A stretch of DNA of 64,000 nucleotides from Ophthalmolycus amberensis (Eukaryota; Chordata; Actinopteri; Perciformes; Zoarcidae). The DNA lies in contig JAFEUB010000787.1 in the NCBI GenBank assembly GCA_024529925.1, positions 509,501 through 573,500 on the forward strand, written 5' to 3'. The notes below the pieces were generated by a model that was not told where the DNA came from, made no database searches, and was given only the letters and a program-made list of their open reading frames with translations. Position numbers and translations under genes: made by a program. Positions within the stretch are counted from its first letter, which is position 1, and each line of letters begins with the position of its first letter. Below are positions 11,987 through 23,099 of the stretch, piece by piece.

Positions 11987-14351
11987 CCAGAAGAGGAGTG
12001 GTTTTTACTAAGTCAGAAGGAATAAGTCTAAGTTACAAACAACCTTTTATACATTTCCAAAAACATGTTCACACATAACAAGGCATATATAATAGAAATA
12101 ATAATAGAATCACATCACTGGTGATCAAACCATAACATGTATCACCTGTTTGTGCTTTAAATATGATGGCACCATCTTGTGATTGAAATAAGAAATACAA
12201 CAAGTTGTATCCAAACTAAATAGTAAAAGTTGAACTTAACATATGAGGATTTATCTCAAATCTCAAATCTTTGTGGACTCACACATGAAGAAACTTCACT
12301 GAAACCAGCCCGAAAAAAAAGGTGACAAGTTAATGCAGGTGATACATGTGATGCCTTGATTACCAGTGATAAGATTATCCTAAAGTACGCCTTGTTATAA
12401 GGCTTTATGTTACCGGCAACAAGAGAGCCGATTACATTGCTGCTCTTCTCATCCGATTTCTGGAGGACCACGATTGTCTGGACAAATAGAACAGCATTTG
12501 GTAAGTGAAACTGCTTTTGTTTGTCATTGTGTTAATTACATCGATTTTGACCATATGCATTATCAGTTAATTACGAAGCATCCCGTTCTGCGTGGGTTTG
12601 GGGTCCGGATAATTGAATCTGTTTGGACTGTTTTCTTTTACAAACAATAATGATGGTCTGGAGAAATGGGGATTGTGTGGCGATTGCTTAGCCCTGTTTG
12701 AATCAGGGAACAGCTGCCTAAACGCTGCGGGGAGAATGTAGCGTGAGTTTGTGCGTGTTGTTTTCCTTACTAAGCTAGTTTAGCATAGCCTCGCAGAACA
12801 TACGTGCCTCAGCTGTGTTTTGTTTTGCTTCCGGAGTCAGACGCTGACCCGGAAACTAAACAGACAGACCGGTGTCTCCACCGAAAACATTATATTTACC
12901 ACAATTTAAGCTTCTGCATTTTCCAAATGCACTAGTATTATTGTTCGGTGTATAAGCCTCGTACCGAACGGTTTAACACGAATACGTGATGTTACACCCC
13001 TAGAAATAAATAACCGTAGCTGTGACGCCATCATGAGGTTATTAGGTGGTAAGACAGCAGTGAAGGCCCAGTTATAAAATGCACGGCCCGCCAGATACAT
13101 TATATTATATATATATGGCTGGAAAGTGTCTATCCACATACTTTTGATCCTGTGTATCCGGTTTGTCAAAGTCATTTTTATTTTTTTATTATGACACGTT
13201 TCCCCTCCGGTGAACTTGAACGAATAAATTAATTTAATTTAATAAATAAAGTGTTTTCTACAATATCTCTAAGAGCCGCTCCATTGATTTATTATCATTA
13301 CAATTACGATTTCTGTTTCACATTTGTTCGCATATTATCTGCTTTTATATTGAGTTTAGCTGCAGAAGACGGAGTTTAGTTTTTAATATCTCTGACATGG
13401 ACAGTCCTTACACTGATGGAGGACTAAATCTGAGGCAGTGTGGACATTATGTTTGAGTTTAAATACTGTTTTTAGTATGAAAATCTCGTTTTGTTCCTCA
13501 GACTGCCGAAGTCTCATTTTTTGATAAACTTTGTAATAGTAAAAGTAACATAATAATAAGAGCTTAGGATGTGTCCTCCAACTCTTTGACTGGAAGCACG
13601 TTCTGACAACATTCAATGAATGAAATGGTCTGACATTTTTAATAAAATTAAAATCTGGTATCTTTGGCTGTCGCAGGACTGTCATAAGCCCGTCCAATCA
13701 TTTAATTCGGCCCGAATGTAACGATTGGACCGGTTACCTGTTTGTCTACCTGCAAACCTTGTCACCTGAGTCTTCAACAAGCTGCTAGTTTAACAGTTGT
13801 GAGTTCTAACAGCCATGTTTGTTGTTTACGTTCATCATGATCATTCTGGGCAGTGGCGGCTGGTGGAAAACTTCTAGGTAGGGCCATCCTATCAATTTCA
13901 GCAAACATCCCAATATGATTTAATGCAAAAAAATGTAAGTATCAAACACGCATTACTACTTTGCAGTTAAATATTTAACATTTATTCCAACACGAAAAAA
14001 AGCAGTAAATAACACTTATATAATATAATATAATGTAACATGTTTGTTTATTGAGATGCCCCTATGGACCTTGTTATAGGAGGTAAAGATCAGGAGAAGT
14101 AAACGTGAAGTGTAATTATGAATACTGATTGTTGGAGCTATTTATTTGATATTGTATTTTGTTATTTCATTTATAAGTAGTATTGTTTAATTATTGTAGA
14201 TGTTTGATTTATTAAGATTATTTTTTCTCTTTAATAGTAATTTGTTTAGTTATATTGTTTTTTGGGTAATTACTGTGGGCACCTGTTGAGATATATATAT
14301 CGATATCTATATATATATATATATATATATATCGATATATGTATATACCTT

Positions 14352-14517
14352 GTCATATCATAATTTCATCATCTCAAATTTTTAGGCCAACAGGATGTAC
14401 CTGACAGTACTCTTTTACCTCTACTTCGGCTTGTTGCAAAGTAAAAACACAAATGTACCTTGAAGTTATTTTCTATGTAGTGCCTTATTTTGTTATCATC
14501 TGTGCCTCTCCAGTGTT
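14352..14517. repeat. Duplicated segment, copy 1 (partner at 19682-19852)
   Basis: About 165 bp, from 'gtcatatcataatttcatca' through 'tttacctctacttcggcttg' to 'tgttatcatctgtgcctctc', nearly identical in the same orientation to the segment at 19682-19852. The partner has a ~14-base insertion (tcaatgacctattt) near its start. On the minus strand both copies stay open over about 35 codons with matching peptide (CFYFAT.RSRGKRVLSGT.CWPK). Probably a transposon fragment; family unknown. Confidence 0.75.
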
Positions 14518-15834
14518 GGTAAGTTTTATATATATGATCATTTTGAAATAAACTACAGCACTGATATAAAAAATGATAATGATAATTCATGAATGTATTA
14601 TTCATTAACATCACATCTTGTTCCCTTGCACCTACATGTATGTATCATTACGTTCTGTACTGAACAATCAGTAATGATTTCAATTATTTATGATTTAGTT
14701 TGAATTAAATTGGGAAGAATTATGCTGCACGTTGAGGCCGTAATCTAAAGCTTTCCCCATTTTATTTATATCAACATGTAATATTATGATTATCAATACT
14801 CAACAGTAATTCCTTTGAGTCAAATAAAAATCAAAAAGATATTCAAATATAATTGGCACAATATTTATTGTATATTAATTGTCAAACTTATCAGAAGATA
14901 TTATTAGATATAAAGATTATCAGAAATATTTTGATATTGTTTCCAACAAAGACATATAGAAAGTTTGTCATACATTGATTTTTATTGTGCTAAATAAACA
15001 GTTTACATGAACATACTGTGTTCTATGTGACAAATGAAATGGCTTAAAGCTTTTAGAATTATTATTTCTCGTTCAGCCAGAAGCATCTGTCTCCTTCTTG
15101 ACTTGTGAGCAGATGCAAAGAGCTGCTGACGGCTTCCTGTGTGTGTGTGTGAGGAGCTTCCCAAACCCACCAGCACAGAAGAAGCAGACGGAGACAAACT
15201 ACGTCCTCTGTGCCGGTGGGGACGGGACGCCCCTCGTCCTCTCGGCTGGTGGGTGGAGCGGGGGGTGTCGGAGGGGGGGGAGGGGCAGGGAGGACTTCAC
15301 CGTACTCGCTGGGTCCCGGACTCACTGGGGTGCTGAGAGTGGTTCAGTGGTCTGTGGTGGGTCTGGGTCTTCCTGGGATGACGGATTTGGTTAACGTCCA
15401 CTCTCAGCTGCTCCAGGAGTGGGACAAAAGCACAGAGGAGTCCTGCCCTGTGAGACACAAACACAAGAGATGAATACTTTTAACTCAACTATACAACCTT
15501 TACATTGTTCAATGATGGAATCTTATTACTGATACTTCTGTAGTCATAGTGAGGGATTACTTACTCAGCCCACTGAAAGAAAGGCGACCGCCGCTCTCCA
15601 TCTGGTCCTGTGGTCATCCATCCTTCTCATCTGGTCCTGTGGTCATCCATCCTTCTGATCTGGTCCAGAGTGAACACATCTTCTCTGTTGTCTGGGAGAT
15701 CCTGGATGTTGCTTCCTGTGTTACAGCCATCGGTACCTGAGTAAAAGAGACTTGGAGACTTTTCCTTAACATTAGTAATTATTAGTTTACCTTTGTCTGG
15801 TAAAGACACCTCGACTTTATAAAGAAAAATGGAC

Positions 15835-16560
15835 CGCAGCCTCCTGCCAGATGGAAGGGGCACGAACAGTTTTTGTCCAGGGTGAGAGGGGCCGACACAA
15901 GAAGACCTCAACAGACTATCAACACCAAGAGTTTAAGACGAATACTGCACATTTTCTGGCCAAACACCATTTCAAATAAAGAACTGTATGACAAATGCCA
16001 ACAAAAACACATGGAGACCATCCTAATGAGAAGAAGATGGGGGTGGATAAGACATGTGTTGAGAAAAGATCTTGCTGATATTACAAGAACAGCCTTACAG
16101 TCCAGATGCTGGCGGATGAAATGAAGGGCCAAGTTGACTGCGTCGTCTACAGACCTGTTGGCTCTGTAGGCAAACTGCAGGGGGTCCAGGAGTGGGTCGG
16201 TGAGGATTTTAAGGTGGGACAGGACAAGGCGCTCAAAAGACATCATAACCACAGAGGTCAGGGCGATGGGCCTGAAGTCATTAAGTCCTGTGATCCTTGG
16301 TTTTTTGGGGACGGGGATGATTCTCCAGAATAGACAGAGTCGTCACTGGGGAAGGGGGTCACGCCTGAAGATCCTCCATAGCTTCACTGGTCCACTGCTT
16401 GCATTTCCTCAGCACAGGTTTACAGAGCTTTAATTTCTGCCTGTATGCAGGAATCAGATGGACTGTGACATGGTCAGAGTGTCCCAGTGCAGCACGAGGG
16501 ACGGCGTGATAGGCCCCGTTGGCCTCTCCTACAGCGCTTCACTGCATGAGTTAAGGTGAG
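15835..16560 (-). mobile_element. L2/CR1-like LINE remnant, minus strand, interrupted
   Basis: Read on the minus strand, about 16520-16370 gives the linker before the reverse transcriptase (ALGHSDHVTVHLIPAYR, then KCKQWTSEAMEDLQ). About 16330-16100 gives the RT fingers (IIPVPKKPRITGLNDFRPIALTS, here cited only by its ends IIPVPKK and RPIALTS, then QFAYRANRSVDDAV and QHLD). It stops there, and only the C-terminal SHPGQKLFVPLPSGRR reappears at about 15893-15838. The middle of the RT, including the catalytic motif, is missing, and a plus-strand LINE fragment sits in the gap. Matched from memory to the same family as the copy at 23.1 kb. It is dead and 5'-truncated. Confidence 0.8.
15915..16105 (+). 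mobile_element. Fragment of a second LINE (endonuclease-RT C-terminal region), plus strand
   Basis: The plus frame reads SLRRILHIFWPNTISN then METILMRRRWGWIRHVLRKD and ITRTAL. This matches the C-terminal region after the RT in RTE/I-type retroelements as I remember them. The frame is open but begins and ends abruptly at the junctions with the minus-strand L2-like remnant, so it is a fragment lying inside it. The clade is uncertain. Confidence 0.65.
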
Positions 16561-16848
16561 AGCACCTTAGACGAGAATGTCCAGTAATGCCACAGAAGTT
16601 AACTGAAAAGTTGGAAGTAAGTCCGCTGGAGTTGTTCCCCTGATGTTTATGAGCTCATCTCTGGTGAAAGAGCTCTGGGTATCGCAGCATAAAACTGAAT
16701 TAAAAACAAAACAATGCGCACCAACACATCTGTATCCTCTCCTATGGTCCTCTCCTCTGGTCCTCCTCTTGGAGGTTCAGAGGCCTGAAGTGAACGGCGC
16801 TGCGTCCTCGTGGTCGTCCTCACCGGTCCTCTGCCTCTTCACACTTAC

Positions 16849-17418
16849 CTGCTCCGTGCGGTCCTCTTCCCTGCCCCTCTTGGTGGACTCTTCTGACCTC
16901 TGGGGGACCAGGGGCGGAGCCTCTTCAGGACGTTCCACACCAAAAGGGAGGGAGCGCGGATGGCCAGCGGGAAAGGGAGGAGTCGGCACACGGTAGAACC
17001 CCTTCCAGAAACTCCTAGGTGGTAACCGCTGGGTGAGAGGGTCATCTTCATCTTCTTCCTCATCTTCCCCCTCTTCTTCTTCCTCGTCCTCTGTATCCTC
17101 GAACATGGAGTCATACCAGGAATCGAAGTATTTACAGTCGGATCTGACGTCTTCCTCCTCGTCCTCTTCCTCCATGTCCTCTTCCTCCTCTTCCTCCATG
17201 TCCTCTTCCTCCACGTCCTCTTCCTCCACGTCCTCTTCCTCCACGTCCTCTTCCTCCACGTCTTCCTCCACGTCCTCTTCCTTAGCTGGGACCAAAACAT
17301 CAAGCCTGACCTCATACTCACCGTTTACATAAAAAATACATTCAACACATACTACACCTGCTCCGTCGTCAGAGGAGTAGGGGACGATCCTGTAGCCCAC
17401 TGGTGGAGGAAGTTCCAT
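16849..17418 (-). CDS. Unrecognised acidic-repeat protein, main coding exon
   Basis: Not recognised. The exon 17435-16849 has an acceptor (TTTTTCCCTCTCAG, exon from 17435) and a strong donor (GAGCAG/GTAAGTG at 16849). The first ATG, at 17418, opens 190 codons: an ordered start (MELPPPVGYRIVP, then FYVNGEYEVRLDVLVP), about 60 residues of EEDVE/EEDME repeats, a DCKYFDSWYDSMFED segment, a second acidic stretch, a proline/arginine-rich part (LTQRLPPRSFWKGFYRVPTPP) and a basic tail. The ordered parts look like real coding sequence, and both splice sites hold the same frame. The next exon probably starts near 15447 or 15442; both options meet a stop within 13-19 codons. A 5' exon (18552 upstream) is in frame and open but has no ATG. 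Function unknown; a nuclear acidic protein is one guess. It could be a decaying lineage-specific gene. Confidence 0.5.
17148..17286 (-). repeat. Coding minisatellite encoding (EEDVE)n
   Basis: Tandem repeat of about 15 bp (plus strand 'ttcctccacgtcctc' and variants with 'atg' for 'acg') inside the acidic-repeat coding exon. All unit lengths are multiples of three, so the frame is kept. Copy number is likely to vary between individuals. Confidence 0.85.
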
Positions 17419-18551
17419 GATGTAGTTCACACCAGCTGAGAGGGAAAAATTAAAACTGTAAGGATTTCTCATAACATGAAATATTTCTGGATAACATTGA
17501 AGAATAATCAAAGATTAAATTTGAAAAAAATGATGACCGTACTACACCTGTCACCAACACACAAGAGGCTGTTTTAATATTTTAACAATAATATCAAACA
17601 TAGTGCAGCTCTGCCTCTGTTAGTTCGAACATTAGTTCAGTTAACAGTTAGTTATTCTGCACCAAACAATTGTAAGGACTTCAATGTTTGTGTGGACAAA
17701 ACGATCAATGGTTTGCAGTAAACAGCGTGAACGTGTTTAATTAATATGCATTGAGCTACGCGCGTCATGACGCACAGTGAAACATGGCTACATTAATCCA
17801 ACATGACCATACCCTCTTTAGTTTATAACTCATTCTTCTCCCAGTTTATGAGTTGCATATCACAGCGCGTGGAGGAGATGGTGCACGCGCACATGCAGTC
17901 TCGTACAGTTGCTTAACAGATCGCTCACTTGTCCCTCGTAAACAAAATACCACAAAAACGAGCAAAGCGCATCTCAATGTTAAAGAAATAGCCGATGTAA
18001 TATTATAAAGTAAAAGGAGCAGATGTTTTTTCTACAATAACTCAAGTTTCAACAATCAAAACAAACCCACGTGCACAACTTAAGCCTATAGCCTATTTAG
18101 CATTTTATGAAAAAGTTCTATTTTCAGAAATATACATTCTAATTTAAAAAAAGTAAGGTTCGATGCCTTCAAACCACATTGTGAACACATTCCACAGACA
18201 TTCTGCCACTCAAAAAATCATTTTACCAGTGGTGGTAAACATAATCACGACGTTATAGCCATTTTATCATTTAATAATTTGTTTCCCTTTATCTTATTTT
18301 TTCATTGCACAGCTCTGCTTCCAGCACAGCTTGTTTTAAGAAGAGCTTCAGCCCGGTGTTCGACGGCCTGTGTTTCGTTAATGGCGGCCGGTGTTTCTTT
18401 TTTTCCAACAGGCCTAATAATATACGTAGTGTGAACTGTTCACTTTTAAACTCAAAAAGTTTCACTAATTTCTAAACTGAGAACACTTTTAAGGATTTAA
18501 GGGGATGTATCAAACTGAAAAATCCTAAAATAAATCTAAAAGTTGTCTTAC

Positions 18552-18800
18552 CTGCACGCTTATCGTCCAAGTCACAGCCCGCTCTCCTCAGCAGGTGCTC
18601 CTCCTCGGCAGGTGGTCTCCTCGGCAGGCGACCGGGGGTCGTTTTCCGGCTCTCCTGTTGTCCACGATAGTAGTGCTCCAGTAGTTTAGTTCTCCAAAAG
18701 ATTCGTATAGCTTTTCTCCAGAAGTTTAAAAACTCAAAGAGTCGGCTCTCCACGGTATGGATGTCCAAGAGGTGTAGCTCAAGAATTCCAAGTGCAGAGT
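18552..18800 (-). other. Probable 5' exon and promoter side of the acidic-repeat gene
   Basis: On the minus strand, sequence from about 18800 (after a TATA-like CTACTTAAGG near 18825) runs to a good donor, GCAG/GTAAGAC (exon end 18552). Joining it to the exon at 17435 keeps one frame open across both, but no ATG occurs upstream of MELPPP. It is therefore either 5' UTR, or the true start lies in an exon not seen. The start coordinate is approximate. Confidence 0.4.
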
Positions 18801-19128
18801 GAGGATCTGAAGGTTCTGAACGGCCTTAAGTAGCCTTGGTCGGGTCCGTTTCCATGGCATTTAGGGACGCGCGTGAGTGCGTGCGTGTGATTGGTCGAGA
18901 CAGAAAGAGGGAAATTTGAATTATTTTCTCTTAAATATAATATATTTTAATTTTAATTATACTAGTTATTTTTATTTCATCTTTCAGTGCTCTATTACCA
19001 TTCAGTACAGCTATGAGTTGTAAACATTACACAATCCTATCAATATGTGTGTATATATATATACAGTATATAGTACATTTTATAACATCACGTTTGTTAA
19101 AATGATCGGTTAAGTTACGTGACGTTCG

Positions 19129-19272
19129 TAGCTGACAAGCTAGCTAACGTAACCGGGAGCTTAAACATCACATGTGTGTCAATAGTAGTAGTAGCTGACA
19201 AGCTAGCTAAGAGCTACCGCTAACGTTAGCTGACAAGCTAGCTAACGTTAGCTGACAAGCTAGCTAAGAGCT
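19129..19272. repeat. Irregular tandem repeat, unit about 18-22 bp
   Basis: Four copies of 'gctgacaagctagctaa' at about 19131, 19194, 19229 and 19251, separated by short 'cgtta' or longer spacers. The unit contains the self-complementary 'agctagct'. Noncoding. Confidence 0.8.
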
Positions 19273-19681
19273 TGTAATGACATTACAAGGGATTAGGTAG
19301 TTAAGATAATTGATTGATGGGTTGATTGAGCAGTCATTGACGTGGTGCACACCCAGAGGCCAAAACGCCTTGAAGTAAAGAAATACACGAGCAGATCATT
19401 TCATTGGAACCCATTGAAGACCAGTCACCACAACCTCATTAGGAATATTTAATTCGACTGAAAATGTTATGGACATCTTTTCATTTGGGTCCTAGGAGAG
19501 CCATCTGAACCCCCGTTATTGCTCCATCGAGGACAGCAGAACGATTGACGTTGAACTTGCAGGTTATCAATTTTGTCACTGAGCTCTCTCAGAACTTGAG
19601 TAATGGGGAATGTATTATTTTGGCTGCTTAAACATTTGAACGACAGACCTATCAGTAACTGTAATATGACAAGATGACCTC

Positions 19682-19850
19682 GTCATATCATAATTTCATC
19701 ATCTCAAATTTTTCAATGACCTATTTAGGCCAACAGTATGTACCTGACAGTACTCTTTTACCTCTACTTCGGTTTGTTGCAAAGTAAAAACACAAATGTA
19801 CCTTGAACTTATTTTCTATGTAGTTCCTTATTTTGTTATCAGCTGTGCCT

Positions 19851-19852
<2 letters not shown>
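19682..19852. repeat. Duplicated segment, copy 2 (partner at 14352-14517)
   Basis: Second copy in the same orientation. It differs by a few substitutions and a short insertion after 'catctcaaattttt'. Next to it are a TA tract and an L2-type tail. Confidence 0.75.
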
Positions 19853-19892
<40 letters not shown>

Positions 19893-19996
19893 GAATATGT
19901 TTCTACTTGCACTGATTGTTGTCAAATGTTTGCACCTCCAGTCACGCCAAATTCCTTGTATGTTCAACATACCATGGCAATAAACGGTTCTCAAAA
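19893..19996 (+). mobile_element. L2-type LINE 3' tail
   Basis: Contains 'aatatgtttctacttgcactg', here cited only in part, then 'caaattccttgtatgt' and 'tggcaataaacggttct'. The same order is seen in the tail at 37462-37713, and the final AATAAA block also ends the copy at 24.26 kb. Only the 3' end is present, as is usual for 5'-truncated LINE insertions. Confidence 0.65.
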
Positions 19997-20221
19997 CAAT
20001 TGCTGTTTGTCCTTCAGAGATCACCTGCCAGGAGCCGCCATGGCCGTGTACCCCCCACCCCCCTGAGGCAGCTGCGCCCCCAATCGCCGTGCCCTGGACG
20101 GCTCCCAGGCCAGGATGAGGGCACTGGTAAGTCCCACTGGAAAAGAGGCACCTGAGTCTCCAGTTAACCCGTTTGTACTGCAAGCCCAACATAACGTTGG
20201 TGATTGTCCGGTCGAGAGAGA

Positions 20222-20223
<2 letters not shown>

Positions 20224-20278
<55 letters not shown>

Positions 20279-20279
20279 T
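20224..20279. repeat. (TG)n microsatellite
   Basis: About 25 TG units with one 'ta' interruption near the end. Noncoding. Confidence 0.95.
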
Positions 20280-20447
20280 GGTTTATTAGTTGGTGAATAA
20301 ATACTACAACTCCTTAAGACCCAAGCCACGCTCCTTTGTGTAATACACTAGACCAGGGGTGCCCACACTTTTTCGGCTTGCGAGCTACTTTTAAAATGAC
20401 CAAGTCAAAATGACATTAAAAATGTACTGTGTATTTTGCTTTTTCAG

Positions 20448-22591
20448 GAGATCCAGCAATTGGTGATGGCGTGACTCGCCATTTCTTTGCGTAGTATCAC
20501 GTCCAAACTTCAGTATGGTTTTGAGATGAATTTTGGTAAGTGAATATTCACTTTGGCTGATGGCTGGTTGTCAGCTTCCGTGCTCTGTGTTTGGTTTGCA
20601 CCAGTTCCAGGCTGACCACAGATCAGTCTCTACTTACCCAGAGAATACCTAAAACCTTAAAAAACAAACAAATGTGACGCAGCTGCTGTGGCCCTGTAGG
20701 TTTCTACAGGATCACCAAAGTATTCAGTGGCTGATTGATATTTCCTTTCTAATTCTGTATGAAAGTTTGAATATCTATGTCCTTTACATTCTGCACTGTC
20801 GATGTTCTTTCACTTTTCTCTTTTAATTGAAGTACCAGGATGAACTCTTCTTTTTGAGGGGGAACAGGATCATCTGATTCCCTCCACTTGGCATTACCTT
20901 TTGGAGAGTGACTTCTTTGTTGTTGCTGGCCGAAAGATTGCTCATTCATTCCTCCATAGTGGGCCATGCCTTGGAGGACTCAGCCCAGCTATCCTGCATG
21001 TGCTCTTTGGTGGATCCCCAGAAGAAGCCATAATAGATATTAAGGACTGTGCTGACCTTGACATCCGTGAGACAATCAAAGTGGTAAAATACATTTTTCC
21101 TGTAAGATTTTAATGATAAAAATTCGGGGCAAGGACAATAAAAGTAATACCTGATGTCAGAAATATTTCTCAGATATTTATAATACCACAATCACAATTT
21201 GCTAATTTAAACCAGCAGGGGGTGCTGAAGCAATATTAAAACCATAAACGTAAGTACATTTCTTTAAAACATGTAAAATGTGTTTTTAGAGCAAACACAG
21301 TTTTAACAGGTTTTTTAACAAGGGATACAAAATGACATTATTTGGGATGTGGTTTGAGAGCAGTGGGTGTGAACCACGTGATTGATAGTTATTGACAAGT
21401 TGTCCCTATTTGTTGTATCAAATCTGAATATTATGCAAGTCTTGAGAAATCAGGAATTCTAATCTATTCTAATTGTCACTATTAGCTGGAGGGTACAGCA
21501 GATTTGTCATCTGAAGAAAATAACCTAATTAATGAGTTGGCACTGTTCTGGGATTTGCCTGCAGTCACATCTGACAACAGAAGATGGCTGCTGGACAAAC
21601 TGCTCCTCCATGCTGTGAGTATTCTGATCTGTACTTAATAGATCTTACAAACCAGACCGACTAATCAGAGTTGAAGTTCTGATGTAGGACAACATTTTGT
21701 CTTTCACATTTTGTCTTTATTGTGACATACACAGATGGATGTTGACGAGTTTATTAAGTAATGCTAATTAGACTATTAGTTAAAGATTAGTAAGGCTGCT
21801 TTGCTTTTCTGTTGTGATGCAAATGTTTTGCAGGTCCTTGGAAGAACCTCAAGACGAGTGAAACAGTTACGAAGGGGGTTAGAAGAGACACCGATCTGGC
21901 CTTTGCTAACTGAGAGGAAAGACACAATTCCCCTCCTCTTTACAAGAGCATCTGATGTACAGTGCACACCACAGGTAAGTGACCCCATGACGCTAAGTCA
22001 AAAACACTCACACAAATTACTTTCTCAGAAATAACATGTGTTTTCTACCCTCTGGCAGCTATTGGTTTCACTTCATTACAATAAACATTAACCTGGTGAG
22101 ATCTGGAACATGTTGCATTGAAATGATCACAGTCAGCATTTGATCTCTCTTTTTAAGTTGAACCTACATCACATCACATCACTGCATGAACAAATACTGC
22201 TCAAACATGGTTGTCCTGAAGTCCTTGCAAGTTGACTTTCATAGAAATGAACTGACAATAATTGCTGCCTAAAAGGAAGGAAAGTAATTAAAAAAACGTG
22301 TTGCCATGCAAAAACCTCCAGTGTGGTTCTTTAAAATAACAACTATGCCCTGATCGAATTACAATTTGGATTATTAGAATTGAAATTGTCTCATTTTCTA
22401 TTCTGCTGTTTATTGTGCTTTCTATTCTCTTGTTTGTTTGGAAACACAAGTGTTAACTGATCGTATAAAATGAATCGGTCAGAAGGTCTTGGAGAAGATA
22501 AAGTGGCCAACAGAGGATGAGGATGAAGACCGTGTGATGTCTCTTTGGAGGATACATGTCACAGGATTCCTTCGCACATTTATTGAGACCG
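20448..22591 (+). pseudogene. HECT-domain (G2E3-like E3 ubiquitin ligase) pseudogene fragment
   Basis: Five exon remnants with consensus splice sites: 20448-20535, 20839-21083, 21486-21614, 21834-21974 and 22486-22591. Their peptides, IGDGVTRHFF, LFEGEQDHLIPSTW, GPCLGGLSPAILHVLFGGSP, ELALFWDLPAVTSDNRRWLL, VLGRTSRRVKQLRRGL and RIHVTGFLRTFIETG, follow in order the divergent HECT domain of the multicopy G2/M phase-specific E3 ligase-like genes of fish (remembered, not aligned). Defects: exon 1 needs a frameshift between TRHFF and the downstream SKLQYGFEMNFG, with a TAG in the first frame. Exon 2 has an in-frame TGA at 20841-20843. The HECT C-lobe with the catalytic cysteine is absent; a LINE follows at 23.1 kb. 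Upstream domains are missing too. Ubiquitin transfer would not be possible. Confidence 0.8.
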
Positions 22592-23099
22592 GTAAATGAA
22601 TAGAAACTTTTAATAGTTCCTCACGGGTTATTCATCTGAGACTGTTGTGCTTCCTCTACTTTCCCTTTTTAACTATGAATTATCAGCAACACGAACAACC
22701 CAAAGCACAAATTCAGTAAAATAATTATTTCAAAATCGCATTTATGATTGATGGAACAAAATCCTTCTCGGCAGTTAAAGAAAATACATAGTAGGTATAC
22801 GACGGCCTATTTCCGTTTTTCCGATTTTGGTTTGAAACGAAAAACGAGAAAACATTGGTATTGTCGTTTTTTCAACTGAACGGTAAAACGGATGACTAAA
22901 ACGTACACGAACACTTTATGGATCCCCTTTGGTGAAAAGTCACATGTCACAGCAGCCCAAGAACAGGCTGAGACTAAGAACTGTTTATAATAATAGACAT
23001 TCAACTGAATAAAGCACATACACTACTATATATACTACAGTAGATTACAATATTATATATGCATTGTGCAAATATATATATGCAAATGTGCATGTGCAG
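22592..23099. other. Noncoding stretch between the HECT remnant and the LINE
   Basis: I looked here for the missing HECT C-lobe on the plus strand and saw none. The sequence is AT-rich with no other feature. Confidence 0.5.

Larger units (their letters stand above)
10791..15060. other. Gene-free, AT-rich stretch with repeats
   Basis: No coding exon supported. It contains a CT/CA compound microsatellite (about 11931-11980), an AT tract at about 14287-14346, the first copy of a duplicated ~165-bp segment (14352-14517), and near 13852 'cagtggcggctggtg', which resembles the end of fish hAT-type transposons as I recall them. A minus-strand frame at 10799-11119 is open for 106 codons but has no recognisable domain. 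Confidence 0.45.
18830..20440. other. Repeat-rich intergenic stretch
   Basis: No gene supported. Contents: a tandem cluster of 'gctgacaagctagctaa' units (19129-19272), the second copy of the duplicated segment (19682-19852), a TA microsatellite (19853-19888), an L2-type LINE 3' tail (19893-19996), a long TG microsatellite (20224-20279), and at about 20353-20410 a 'ggggtgcccacactttttcg...gagctacttttaaaatgacc' end that resembles a known interspersed DNA repeat. Confidence 0.6.

Noticed and set aside
15062..15325. Proline-rich minus-strand frame (PPPPPTPPAPP)
   Set aside because: Adjacent to the last exon of the acidic gene but not in a frame that the splice phases allow; probably 3' UTR.
16845..17321. 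Minus-strand KRTWR-repeat frame
   Set aside because: Out-of-frame reading of the same coding minisatellite; no ordered segments.
17033..17332. Plus-strand poly-serine protein
   Set aside because: It is the antisense reading of the (EEDVE)n repeat; splice sites and complex segments support the minus strand.
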